Of a stretch of DNA of 64,000 nt, positions 13,976 to 24,080 are shown one piece after another. The DNA comes from Sphagnum compactum (Eukaryota > Bryophyta > Sphagnopsida > Sphagnales), in assembly GCA_965153455.1 (NCBI GenBank), contig OZ234498.1, forward strand, positions 17,174,001 to 17,238,000, read 5' to 3'. The notes under the pieces were generated by a model, which was not told the DNA's origin, searched no databases, and saw only the letters and a program-made list of their open reading frames with translations. The stretch's first letter is position 1. Each line of letters starts with the position of its first letter. Made by a program: the position numbers and the translations under genes.

Positions 13976-14000
13976 AAGTAAAGTTGTGAAGTAGGCTTTG

Positions 14001-14021
14001 ATGTGGAGGAGACTGAAATGA
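14001..14021 (+). CDS. Upstream ORF 2, stop overlapping the main start
   Basis: ATG at 14001 opens a six-codon frame (MWRRLK) whose TGA at 14019-14021 overlaps the main ATG at 14018-14020 in the string AATGATG. This arrangement could lower translation or allow termination-reinitiation at the overlapping start. The geometry is direct from the sequence; the role is inference. Confidence 0.4.
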   Translation: MWRRLK

Positions 14022-14788
14022 TGAATCTTGCAGAAGATTTAAGTCCTAGTGCTGCTGCTGCTCAGGTGGTGCAGGAATTTGCTGCTGCACCCCCCAGCAA
14101 TGCTACAGAGGATTCTACTACCTCTCAAGGCAGCAGTGAGCAGCAGCAGCAGCAGCAGCAGCAGGGAGGAGGAAGCTTTGATTGCAACATTTGTTTGGAG
14201 TTGGCCCAGGATCCTGTGGTGACACTTTGTGGACATCTCTTCTGCTGGCCCTGTCTCTACCGGTGGCTTCAGATGCACAGTATCTGTCAAGAATGTCCAG
14301 TGTGTAAGGCAATTGTAGAAGAAGAGAGAGTCATACCATTGTATGGAAGGGGCAAAGTTGGGTGTGTTGTTGATCCACGCACGAAAGCTGTTTCAGGTCT
14401 TCTTAGCATTCCACAGCGCCCACCCGGACAAAGACATGAGACTGCTGCCCAGCAGCAATCAGAGCATCCATACGCACACCATGGATTCAATTTCATGTCC
14501 AGCCCTACTACAGGAGGACCTGCTGCAACAGCACGATTTGGCAACATCACCTTCTCTGCTGGATTTGGGTTGTTTCCCTCCCTCTTCGGGTTTCATTTGC
14601 ATGGTTTTCCAGAAAGCAATGGATTAGCCAGTGGTCCAGGCATTCATCTTGGATCTGCAGCTGCCATGGTTGGCAACCACATGCGTCCAACTCAACCACT
14701 AATTCCACAACAGCAGCAGGAGGCCCTCCTTTCACGGTTGCTAATTCTCCTCGGCTGCTTTGTGATTGTGTGTCTGCTCCTCTTCTGA
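14018..14788 (+). CDS. RMA: RMA-type membrane-anchored RING E3 ubiquitin ligase
   Basis: A single uninterrupted exon of 256 codons. The frame is open upstream only to a TAA at 13979, and the first ATG is at 14018, so this start is the best choice. The protein has an Ala/Ser-rich N-terminus, a poly-Gln run encoded by CAG repeats (about residues 42-49), and a C3HC4 RING with Cys56, Cys59, Cys71, His73, Cys76, Cys79, Cys93 and Cys96. A low-complexity linker leads to a C-terminal hydrophobic anchor at about residues 237-256. RING plus tail anchor is the architecture of the plant RMA / animal RNF5-RNF185 family. Those E3 ligases sit in the ER membrane and ubiquitinate membrane or misfolded proteins. 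Lack of introns and length agree with that family. Which RMA paralogue this is cannot be told from sequence. Confidence 0.9.
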   Translation: MMNLAEDLSPSAAAAQVVQEFAAAPPSNATEDSTTSQGSSEQQQQQQQQGGGSFDCNICLELAQDPVVTLCGHLFCWPCLYRWLQMHSICQECPVCKAIVEEERVIPLYGRGKVGCVVDPRTKAVSGLLSIPQRPPGQRHETAAQQQSEHPYAHHGFNFMSSPTTGGPAATARFGNITFSAGFGLFPSLFGFHLHGFPESNGLASGPGIHLGSAAAMVGNHMRPTQPLIPQQQQEALLSRLLILLGCFVIVCLLLF

Positions 14789-14828
14789 TGAGATTGAACA
14801 TGCAAGTTTTGTCTCAGAACCCTTCTTC

Positions 14829-14931
14829 ATTCCAGCTTCCACAGGGGGGGAATACACTTCCATCAGGGAGAATGCAAGAATCTTCTTCCAGCTTCCTCAG
14901 GGGCATTCCATCAGGGAGAATTGCAAGAATC
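14829..14931 (+). repeat. Direct repeat in the 3' region of the RING ligase gene
   Basis: Two adjacent units of about 50 bases (14829-14882 and 14883-14931) share TTCCAGCTTCC and ATCAGGGAGAA, then TGCAAGAATC. They begin about 40 bases after the stop codon and so probably lie in the 3' UTR. Confidence 0.7.
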
Positions 14932-15093
14932 TCAGCAAGAATTCACTGCTACAATTCACTTCAAATCTTAATATACACATTATCTTCTAACACATGCAAA
15001 CCGACTTTCTTATAATCCTCATTCAAAACTTCAAATCCTATAGGCATACATGCTTAATTCAAACATGACTAGTGTAGCCTGTGCCATTTGCCC

Positions 15094-15490
15094 AAGTGTT
15101 ACCACGTCCTCAACTGGTTTTTCCTTTCAAAACCTGGTTTTTTGGAATTTATTTGAATTTTCAGCTGCAGAAATCACCTACAAATCAATACCTCCCACAT
15201 TCTGAACCCAAATCTTACCAGCTAAATTCCATTAAATCCTGCTTATCAAGATCTTTTGAACAACACCAAAGGCATATTCCAATTCCTCCTAAATTTTCAG
15301 CTACGATTTAATTTAATTTTCAGTGAAGAAATCACTCAATATTCAAGAACTTTTGCACTGCAAGTCCAAACGCCATGCAACCAAGCCGATGCACTCCTCC
15401 TCCTTGAGAGCTTTCCAAAGAGACCAAGAAATGCTATCTGAAGCATCCCAGTTCGGTACAAACAAAACAAACAAACTACCTTCCTTCATA
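15094..15490 (+). repeat. Dispersed repeat family C, copy 1
   Basis: About 400 bases that recur in the same orientation at 63291-63748. Shared blocks include AACCTGGTTTTTTGGA, TTTGAATTTTCAGCTGCAGA, CCCACATTCTGAA, ATTCAAGAACTTTTGCA and GAAGCATCCCAGTTCGGT. The copies are clearly homologous with scattered substitutions and small indels. No terminal repeats or coding frame are visible, so the element class is unknown. Confidence 0.8.
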
Positions 15491-18400
15491 GATAGATTTG
15501 CCTTTCCAAATCATGCTTTGTGCACACGAAACTCTTAAAGGCACATGTCATGAAATGTTGGCTAATGGACACCCTTTTTGGGGACATGTTAACCCATCTT
15601 TTTACAGTTTGGTTTCAAAACATTTGGGCAACATAAAAATTCATTCAATTTGGACATGGGTTTTCTATTCGATTCATGTTCCATAATATTGTTGCTCCCC
15701 AAAAGTCCCAAGACTCAAAGTTGGAAATACATGGTAAATTCTTTGACAGTACCTCTTTTGAATTTGCATAAGTTGCTCTTTTATCATGTGTGTTTTCTTC
15801 ATTCCCTTGTCCTCTGCCAAACCTTAGGATTATATTCAACCTAGTTCTTAAGCTTGCCCAACCTGAGGCTAAGATTAATAAATGTTTTTGATTAGCTTGC
15901 TATTAATCCTTGAGAAATTCACAATGAAATTTGATTGAATGGGGGTGAATTTCTATATTTGTTATGCAAGCTGGGTCAAAGGTTTCTCATTGATCAAACA
16001 ATAGGTAATTCATGTGTCTTTTAGATGCTAGTACACAAACCCTTATTGCAGAATTACCCCTATTTGCATGGGCCTAAAGATTAATACCTTTCACATGAAT
16101 TACCACACCATGATAAGTTTTTAAAGTAATTTTAAGTCTAAATAAACATAAGCATATGAACAAGATATAAAATATGCGAAGTGCATACTGCAAAAATATT
16201 CGATGATAACATGAAGATTGTGAAAATGGATCATGGACACATGGTGAACAACATCAAGTTGTAAAGTCATATTCCAAACTTGTGCTGTAATCATATTGAA
16301 AACAATGTGTTTCATCACCCATGTTTATAAATATTTGGGCTCTGCATTACTTTGCACTACCAGTGATGATGATTAAATTATTTTTTGTGGGTATAATAAT
16401 TTTATTGTCATTAATTTTGTCTTTTCAAAAAAAATAAATTTTATGAATTTGACTATATGTCATTTTGTTTCATTAATTTATTTTTTTCATTCTTGATTTG
16501 GTAGACAAAATGTTAACAAGAGTCTGATTTATTAAATAAGTTCACAACAAGATACAAATAGACCAAAAAGACATTGAAAGAATGTAGGAAAATAATAAAA
16601 TATAAATAAACAAAAACATCAAAAGGATGCAAAAACAAACAACAAAAAATGATTTTGGATTGAAATTTGATTTATAATGAATTATAATCTGGAATGACTC
16701 TGAAATTGTCGCAGTGACAATCACCAAAATCTTACATAAACCAGTTCCGATGAAACAGACCGTAAAAGCTTTCACTGACCTATTGTTCAAGTAACTTTTT
16801 AATCTAATTTGGCAATTGTCTATTTTTGATGAAAATACAAACATGATGAATGAATATTTTGATCTGTTGGAACATGAAATGCATAAATTGTTGTAGAATC
16901 ATCTTATGAAAATTATGACCAAGTCATATTTATTTCATGGAAACTATTGCATATCTTTAGTGAATCCTAATGGTGAAGAGGCCCCCCAAAAACAAATATC
17001 TATGAATTTTCTAATTTATACAACATTCCAATATTCTAAAAACACTGTTTGGTGGGTGAAAATGATACATCAAACATTCCATTTGTATGAAGCATCAGAT
17101 TCTAACTAAATTCATGTCTATTTTACAGTTGTACATTCATGAAACAAGTTTAAGAGTAGCTAAGCAAGGTACATACTCCTTTGACTTCTCAATATTTTGG
17201 AGCAATTTTGTAATTTATCCAAAAAAATTCAACACCAAAACCATGGTATACAATACAACAAAACTAAGAGGAAAGCATAATCGTGTTTCATTATAAAAAA
17301 TGACCAATAGCACTTAATTGCAAGTTAACAATATTATTACAAAATTATATTCCATTTCAGAACTAGTAACCAATGTTTTTTTTTTTTGAAATTTGTGAGG
17401 CAGATGGGTTGGCACTCATTGGCAAATTTGGCTACAGGTAAGAGAGGAAAGTAGAAAAGTTCAGGAATCATGCTATACTTTGGCAACATGCTAGAACCTA
17501 TTGTCTAAATATGGCAATCTCAATTTATTTTCCCCTCATAATATGGCAACTTTGGGCCATTTTTTTTTCGAGAAAAGGCTTTCTACTTATTGCACTGGCT
17601 TTTTTTTTGTCACCAGAATGCGAAAATTCACCAAAAACAGAAACACTGCAAGTAACACACCTCATTGAATTGGGAAAATGCTACACTTGAATGATCCCAA
17701 ATGCCACACTTGAATGAAAGTACCATCTTCTGCGAAAAGAACCATGACCATTCCTGAATGATAACATATGAACAATGATCTCCTTCAAGATGGATCCACA
17801 GTTCCATCTTGCAATGTTACCAATGATCAGAAATCACTAACAGCTGAAATTGAAACCTGGACCATCAGGCTAAAATATGATCCACAACTCTCAAACATAA
17901 AAGATAACGGCACTCCGTGATGAGTCCCAAATGTCACCAGCTTAACGATTAACCACATTGTAAACACTACAACTAGTGAGCTATTCCTTCCAATTCTCTC
18001 ATTGCCCCTACCTACAAAAAAAGCTGGCATTAGAATTGGTTATACTGGACTACAGGACTGCCAATTGATTATCTACAGTTCAGAACCTTTGTGTAGCAAT
18101 AATTGTATCAATGTTGACTACATTCTTGTCAATTTCTGCTCTGCTTAAAATTTCCAATTCACTGGCAATGCACATCTTGTCAACAGGGTTCAGCATTTGT
18201 AACCTGCATTTCAGGCTAGAAGCTCACAAGTACAATGCAGTTTGTGAAATCTACATACCTCCATTTGTTGTTTTCAAGACAATAGCTGTGTAATCCTTCT
18301 CTCTTCTCAATTCTCTTTGAACCTCCCAAAGATTTGCACAAACTAGTGACAACTTTGACAATTTTTGTCAGTCTATTGTGGTGTTGAATTGAAAGCCTGC

Positions 18401-18860
18401 AAGACATTACACTTTTCTTGGTCTTGTGTAGTTCTGTTAAGTTCCTGGAGTTTTAGTTGTTTGGCACTGAGACAGCAAGCCGTTTGTAACATAGACCATA
18501 AATCACCAGATTATCTGGACGATGTGGTACTTAGGACCTTCTAGTCAGAAGAAATAATTTTTCAACACAGAGAAAATGAGAGTTTTCACCTTAAGAGAAA
18601 AACAAGCTTTGGTGAACCAGATACTGGTCTTCACAGGGAAACAGATCATAACTCCAGATGCTTCTTAAATGGTGCCTATGTACATTGCTGCACTCAGATG
18701 ATGCTGTACATTGTTGCATAAGCAATTCAAGGGAAGAGATGGAGCAACTCAACTGCCTTGCTGACAGGTTCACAAAATTGAATGTTGCATTCGTCAGCAG
18801 TCAGTTACTTTCATGCTGTGCAAGCACTAAAACTGCTGAGTAATTTTACCCCGCCCTCCA
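15491..18860. other. Intergenic DNA between two convergent genes
   Basis: AT-rich sequence with no supported gene. A minus-strand frame at 16542-16844 is compositionally driven (A-rich plus strand). Around 17480-17560 the phrase ATATGGCAA recurs, suggesting an old short repeat. The part nearest 18860 should contain the 3' UTR of the minus-strand peroxiredoxin gene. Confidence 0.45.
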
Positions 18861-20722
18861 CTAACCTTCCAGGAATTTAAGTGTCTCTTGGATGTGCTTC
18901 TCAGGCTGAAATTGGTTGTTGTAGATCAATTGCACCACCCCTTGTCTATCTGACACATAGGTTTGACGACCTGCCAGTGCTCCAAAGAAATCAGCAGGCA
19001 CACCAAACTCTTTGCGCAGAGTGTTTCCCTCATCGCTCAACAACGTGTATGGCAGTCTGTATTTGGCCTTGAATTTCTGGTGAAAATGTGTGGCACAGGT
19101 ATGAGAAAAGACACCAATCACACCTTTACCACTATTTCTGTTCAAGGAGGAGCCAAGAAAAGCCTCAAGTGAGCTCAAATTCTGCACTGGTCCTTCTAAC
19201 CGAACTAACCAACAAGCAAAATATGCACATAAATTTGATGAATGTGTATGCTCAAATGGCACTGAGGAGTTGCATCAAGTACCTTATGAGATTCAGGACT
19301 ATCGCCACTGACACCAACAACTTCAGCACCAGCTTTCTTGAACTGCTCATAAGAGTCACGGAAAGAACAGGCCTGCATTTGTTGTTTGGTTCCACAGGAG
19401 GCAGCCACAGTTGCATGTAAGCAATCACATCTAGCAGTAGGAATGAAAACTGAATTTTACAAGAAAACTGAGGAAGCGAACTGAGAGACGTCCACGAAAA
19501 TGAAGATCCAGCAACACCTCACAAGTTCTTGGAAGTCTAATAAGACACCACACTTGAGGATGTGTGCATTACATATAAGTGAGATGTATTATAAGCTGCT
19601 GTTCATGAGCACTGCGAGCCCAGGAAACGAAGGATTTTGGACAGTGTTAGATACTGCACCTGTTTTGTGCAACCCTGGCTCTCGTTTGCAGGGTAAAAGT
19701 AGAGAACCAAAGGCCTGCCCTTAAACTTCGACAGGCTCACTTTGCGGCCATCCTGATCTTTCAAAGTTGCTGGAGGGATTCTGTCGCCCTTAGCTAACTG
19801 CACTCAACCGACAATCCATTCTTCGAGTTAGGCCAGACTGTAATGGTGAATAACGACTCTCTTCCTCCCAAAAAGTCAGAACCGAACAGCGCACTGACAA
19901 GATCGATACAGATTCCTTTTAAGGTTCGCTCGATTTCTTTGTGGACTGGATCTGTGTCACAGTAACGTCAGGAGACTAGCCTTACAGATACCACTACTGC
20001 ATGTTGAACATAAACTGTGAATGGACAGCACAATCAGAATATAGACAATGGAATGTTCAACACAAGCCGAAATGATTACAAAGCAATCACACGAAGCCCG
20101 AGTGTATTAAGTCCGTCCTCTAGTATTTGTGTGCTGAAGAGAGTAGGTAAGGCCTTCTATCTTTCCAGACAAATTCCACCGTGATAAAGGATGAGAATGC
20201 AATGTCCAAACCAAATGCAGGCGACGTGGAACACTGATCCGCAACATTAGAATGCAATCAAGAAAAGCACTTTCAATTAGATCCAAAAATCATCACAAAC
20301 AGCTGTAGTACGCCTTTCACCTCCAATATGCCTTCCAAGCTGAAATTCTCTCGCTAAAAAAATCGAGTCCATCAACACAAATCGAAGCTTAATCGACAAA
20401 CAGTGGACCACAAAAGAACCAGATCACAGCGCCGACGTCGATCGACATAACAAGCTCTTGTCAAGTCCAAGAAGCATACCTTACAGACAGCGACACGTCC
20501 ACGAGCTGAAGAATCGTCCAAAACGCTGAAGCAGCACCGCCGCCGAGAAGGAGCAGCTACTAACTTGACAGCAAAAATCTCAGAGCTGGAAAAACGTCCC
20601 AGTTGACTAGAGACGGTGGAAGAGGAACCTGCGACATTGCGGTAAGCTATGATTGCAGATGCAGCAGGTGAAATAGCGGCACCAGCGGGCATAGCTAGCG
20701 ATAAGGAAAAAGAGGGCGCCAT
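18861..20722 (-). CDS. PRXQ: Peroxiredoxin Q, chloroplast-targeted
   Basis: Thiol peroxidase that reduces hydrogen and organic peroxides in the plastid using thioredoxin. Four minus-strand exons join in frame: 20722-20480, 19797-19660, 19372-19283 and 19076-18861 (TAG). All introns have GT-AG ends and phase 0. The product is 228 aa, close to the usual plant length. Exon 1 (81 codons) is Ser/Ala/Arg-rich with few acidic residues, as in a transit peptide. The core has YFYPANESQGCTKQ with peroxidatic Cys124 and the partner Cys129 five residues on, split between exons 2 and 3, the PrxQ signature. Conserved LPYTLLSDEGN, FGALAGRQTYV and LIYNNQFQPEKHI follow. The loop reads PxxxSxxC, with Ser for the commoner Thr. 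Upstream in-frame ATGs exist (20923, 20845), but the TSS is probably downstream of them. Confidence 0.93.
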
Positions 20723-20900
20723 AGCTACTGTACTTGAGTCTTGCACTAGCAAAGAACAAGAAACAAGAAGCAAATAAACTGTACACGCATGTCTAGACAG
20801 TGTGCATATCACTAACTTATCTGTATGTGTATGCCGTAGGTGCATGTGCGATGTTCCTTGTTCCTTCGCCCTGTGTGTCTGTCTGCACCATTCCGCTGTC
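20723..20900 (-). promoter_or_regulatory. Likely promoter and leader of PRXQ
   Basis: Read on the minus strand, an AGTTTATTTGC stretch near 20770 could serve as a weak TATA element about 50 bases before the ATG. The gene start and first exon (about 20400-20900) contain many CpG dinucleotides, unlike the surrounding DNA. The exact start site cannot be fixed by eye. Confidence 0.3.
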
Positions 20901-21048
20901 GCATCACTTTGCAGGCCCACCATTGATGACAGTCAGAGAACCTTAGCTCGGGAGGTTTCAGCCAGCCATTGCCAAGTGCCTTTCCCACTTCACCAGCACT
21001 TGGAAGGTTGCAGTCCACACTTTCGTTGCCCAGACAGGAAAGAAATAT

Positions 21049-21259
21049 GATGAAACCCTGCCAACCATAAAGTAACCAAAGCACCTAAGGAAAGGGGGAA
21101 AACAAGGGAAAAAATGGAAGGACCCATGTTCAAAGAAGACAAATGAACCACATAAGAGGGGGGAATCACAAGGGGAACATCAAGTTCCCAAACCTCTTCT
21201 TGTCGCAAGAAGCATATCAAATAAGGAAAGGGAAGTTCATGGAAGGACGTCTAGTCGAG
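21049..21259 (-). mobile_element. 5'-truncated copy of the non-LTR retroelement
   Basis: Homologous along its length to 2739-2941. Shared blocks are GATGAAACC, GCCAACCATAAA, GTAACCAAAGCACC or its variant, and AGAAGCATATCAAATAAGG. Only the 3'-terminal part of the element is present, the usual product of incomplete reverse transcription. No long A-tail is visible at the 3' end (about 21049). The homology stops exactly where the next repeat family begins. Confidence 0.7.
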
Positions 21260-21890
21260 TGAAAGAATGAATAGGAGGACAGTTTGGATTGTCACACTTG
21301 TAATTTTTTTGGATTATATACAAATATAAATTTAAAAAGAGGACAATTTGGATTATCACACTTATAATTTTTTGGATTATATATAAATATAAAATTTAAA
21401 AACATGTTCAAGATTGAGGTTTTTAATTTTTTAATTACTTGTATTGTTATAAATTTTTATCAAAATTATTATCAAAATTTTGAATGAATTCTAAGAAGAT
21501 TATGGACTTATAATGTATTTTTTAAATGACAACATTATGTCTGTCACCAAAACAAAATGAAAGATGTGAACTCAAAAAATATGTCAAAATAATGTCAAAA
21601 TTAAAATTAAAAATGAAAACATTATCAAATGAATAATTTATTAATGAAGTGCATTGAAACTTTTTTTAACATATATATTTTTAATTTTTAAAAGTTCTAA
21701 ATGACATGATTGTTGTAAATTTGTATTTTTGAAAGCCCATTTCACATTAATAATTTTAATTTTTAGAATGTATTTTTTTATCACTCACATGTTTAGGGAT
21801 ATTCATAGGTTGATTTATTAATATTTATAATTAAAAACATAAAAAATAATTATAAGACTTATAATTTGATAATTTGCTTTCACAAATTTT
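21259..21890 (+). repeat. Repeat family D, copy 1, with internal duplication
   Basis: Its reverse complement matches 48490-49065. Shared blocks run from GTTTGGATTGTCACACTTGT through the GTGAACTCAAAAAATA, CAATTTATTAATGAAGTGCA and CATGTTTAGGGATAT regions to AATAATTATAAGACTTAT. In this copy the first 64 bases are tandemly duplicated (21275-21338 and 21339-21403). The sequence is very AT-rich and non-coding, and the element type is unknown. Confidence 0.75.
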
Positions 21891-23539
21891 GTCACAATTT
21901 TGTTTTTAATTTATCAAAATTAATTTTTTAATTGTCAAAAATTGTGTCAAGAATACTTCAATTAAGTCCTAAATAACGTAGCATTAAGTTAGGTTAATGT
22001 GGTTAATTGTGTTTTAACTTGAAATTGGTTCAAATGTGAGTGAACTTCAAATTATTTCATGTTTGGATATAAACTTAAGTTGTGTTGTAATCAAAAGAAA
22101 AGGCCAGAAGTAAAACTTATATGAATGCAAGAAAAACAGTTCAAACCCACATAGTAACAAAAGTTTATATCATTTGACTAACCTACATCCACACTTCTGA
22201 ATTCCCAACAAAAAGTAAATTAAAAACTACAAGCTTGAGGAATCAAATTCCCTCCAATTTTCTCTCAATGAGCCCATTGGTTTGTGTGTGACAATAACTA
22301 AAACCCTCCCAAATGAAACCCACATCCCTTGCACAAAAAACTCACCCAAAAAAACATTTTGCAAAACCCCACCTCATGTTGAACTAAACAAGTCAAATTT
22401 TGGAACCCAAAATTTTGTACCCAAATCTCAATTCCCACAAATCCCTCAGAGATCTCACATTGGTAGGTTCTCTATGTTCAACACAAATGGAAATCCCACC
22501 CAAACTACAAAAAGCACAAATCCCCACAAATGTTATCAGACCCTAGGTATTTTCATCATCTTACCCAATTGACCTTTAACCGCAACAATCTAAGAAGAGA
22601 TCCCATTGTGCAATGCCCTAGCAACTTGTGTAGTGAAAATTAGACTTCAAACCAAAACCAACAAAACCTTCTCCTTGGGCATTCCTCCCATGTTTGTTTG
22701 TAAATCAATCTTATTTTGAATCATCAAAAGTTTGATCTAGTTGTTTATGCTACATCTTGGTTCATTTTTATTAAGCATTGATTTTATGTAGTAGTTTGCA
22801 CTAATTTATGTGCGACAAGTGCCATAGACTTCTGGTTTGGTATTTGTGTTTCTTTTTTTCTTTCATTATGTAATTGTAGCAGTCCCGTTGGAGTTGAGCC
22901 CCAACTAGGCCTAGGTACCCAAAGTCTGAAAAAGTTATGAATAGAACAAGAGAAAACAACAATATTAAGGAGGAGTCCCTTACATTTGTCATAAGGGGCC
23001 CCATCCCTCTCTATCTTTTTCCCTATCTATTTATCTTTTTTTCTTTTGGGGTCTCTTTTTTTCATTACACCACATCACCATTGCAACAATCATCATCATT
23101 GGCAAGAATAAGGATGGTAGATGGGAAGGGTCCACCTTTTCCTTTTTGTGGTTGTGGCTATGGGCATCACAAGCGAGGATGGCTTGTGCATGAACGTAAA
23201 GCTTGAGCTTGGAGTTTTGAGCTTGTACCTTAAAGTTTAATGTGATTTTAATCCACATACATAGATGAATGTGTTTATAAATGAATGATTTCATATGGAT
23301 GAATGTTATTTTTGCATGGATTAATTTCATTTATGAGTTGGATTAATTGAGTAAATCATTGGACGAAATTCATCCATGATTGGAAGATAAATAAATCAAA
23401 AATTATTCATATTCATCTTCATTTGTTGTCCAAGTATTAATATTTCAAACTTAAATGTCATTTAATAATGATGGATAATGTGATTATAAGGGAAAATATG
23501 ATGATGAAAGCAAAGTTTTAAATTTTGTTTAAAAAATCA
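21891..23539. other. AT-rich intergenic DNA
   Basis: No gene is supported. The segment 22290-22570 is C/A-rich on the plus strand and carries an uninteresting open frame. At 23260-23340 the words ATGAATG/GGATGAATG recur, also seen at 24360-24440. A possible distant echo of 36540-36640 (GCATTAAGTT motif) lies at about 21980. Confidence 0.4.
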
Positions 23540-24080
23540 TTTTCATCAACAATGTTAAACAATTAAAAAAATGTTGTCATGGGATGAGTGTTATCTCCCC
23601 TCTCACCATTGTTGTCAACAACATCATATATGTATTTTGTGAAAAATTAGGGCACCTTGAAAATAAATATTTATTAAAAACAACCCCATTATCATTTATG
23701 ATAATAGGTTGTTTGAAGGAAGTTACTTAAGGTGCTTGAAATTGAATTTTAGTTTATTTCAAAAACTCATTATCATCAATGACAATAGGTAGTTTAAAGA
23801 TATTTAAAGCATTCAAAACCCATCTTTGTCAACAACATCAATTAAATTAAATGAAGGTTGTGACACCTTCAAAAAAAATGAAAAAAATCTCCCATTGTTG
23901 TTCACAACGCTTATAAATAAGTTTGAAAGAAGTTGTGGCACCTTTGGAGAGGAAAAAAAATAGATATATATATGACCATGGAGCAAATTGACCCAGTGTC
24001 GTGTTGTCAACGACACTAGGTCAATTTGCTTGGGAAAAATAATAATAATAATAATAGATATATATATGACCATGGGGTCG
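23540..24080. repeat. Degenerate array of about 80-bp hairpin-centred units
   Basis: Successive units each contain a palindromic core of the type ATTGTTGTCAACAAC, followed by a GTTTGAAAGAAGTTGTGGCACCTT-like tail. Cores lie near 23547, 23611, 23695, 23775, 23828, 23893 and 24003. The last unit carries a hairpin at 23982-24030 with 20-base arms pairing at 19 positions around a 9-base loop. That hairpin is flanked by two identical 21-base direct repeats at 23961-23981 and 24055-24075 (TAGATATATATATGACCATG plus one G). Non-coding. Confidence 0.65.

Noticed and set aside
14039-14550. Minus-strand frames antisense to the RING ligase gene
   Set aside because: Shadows of the CAG repeat and RING coding sequence on the opposite strand, with no independent signals.
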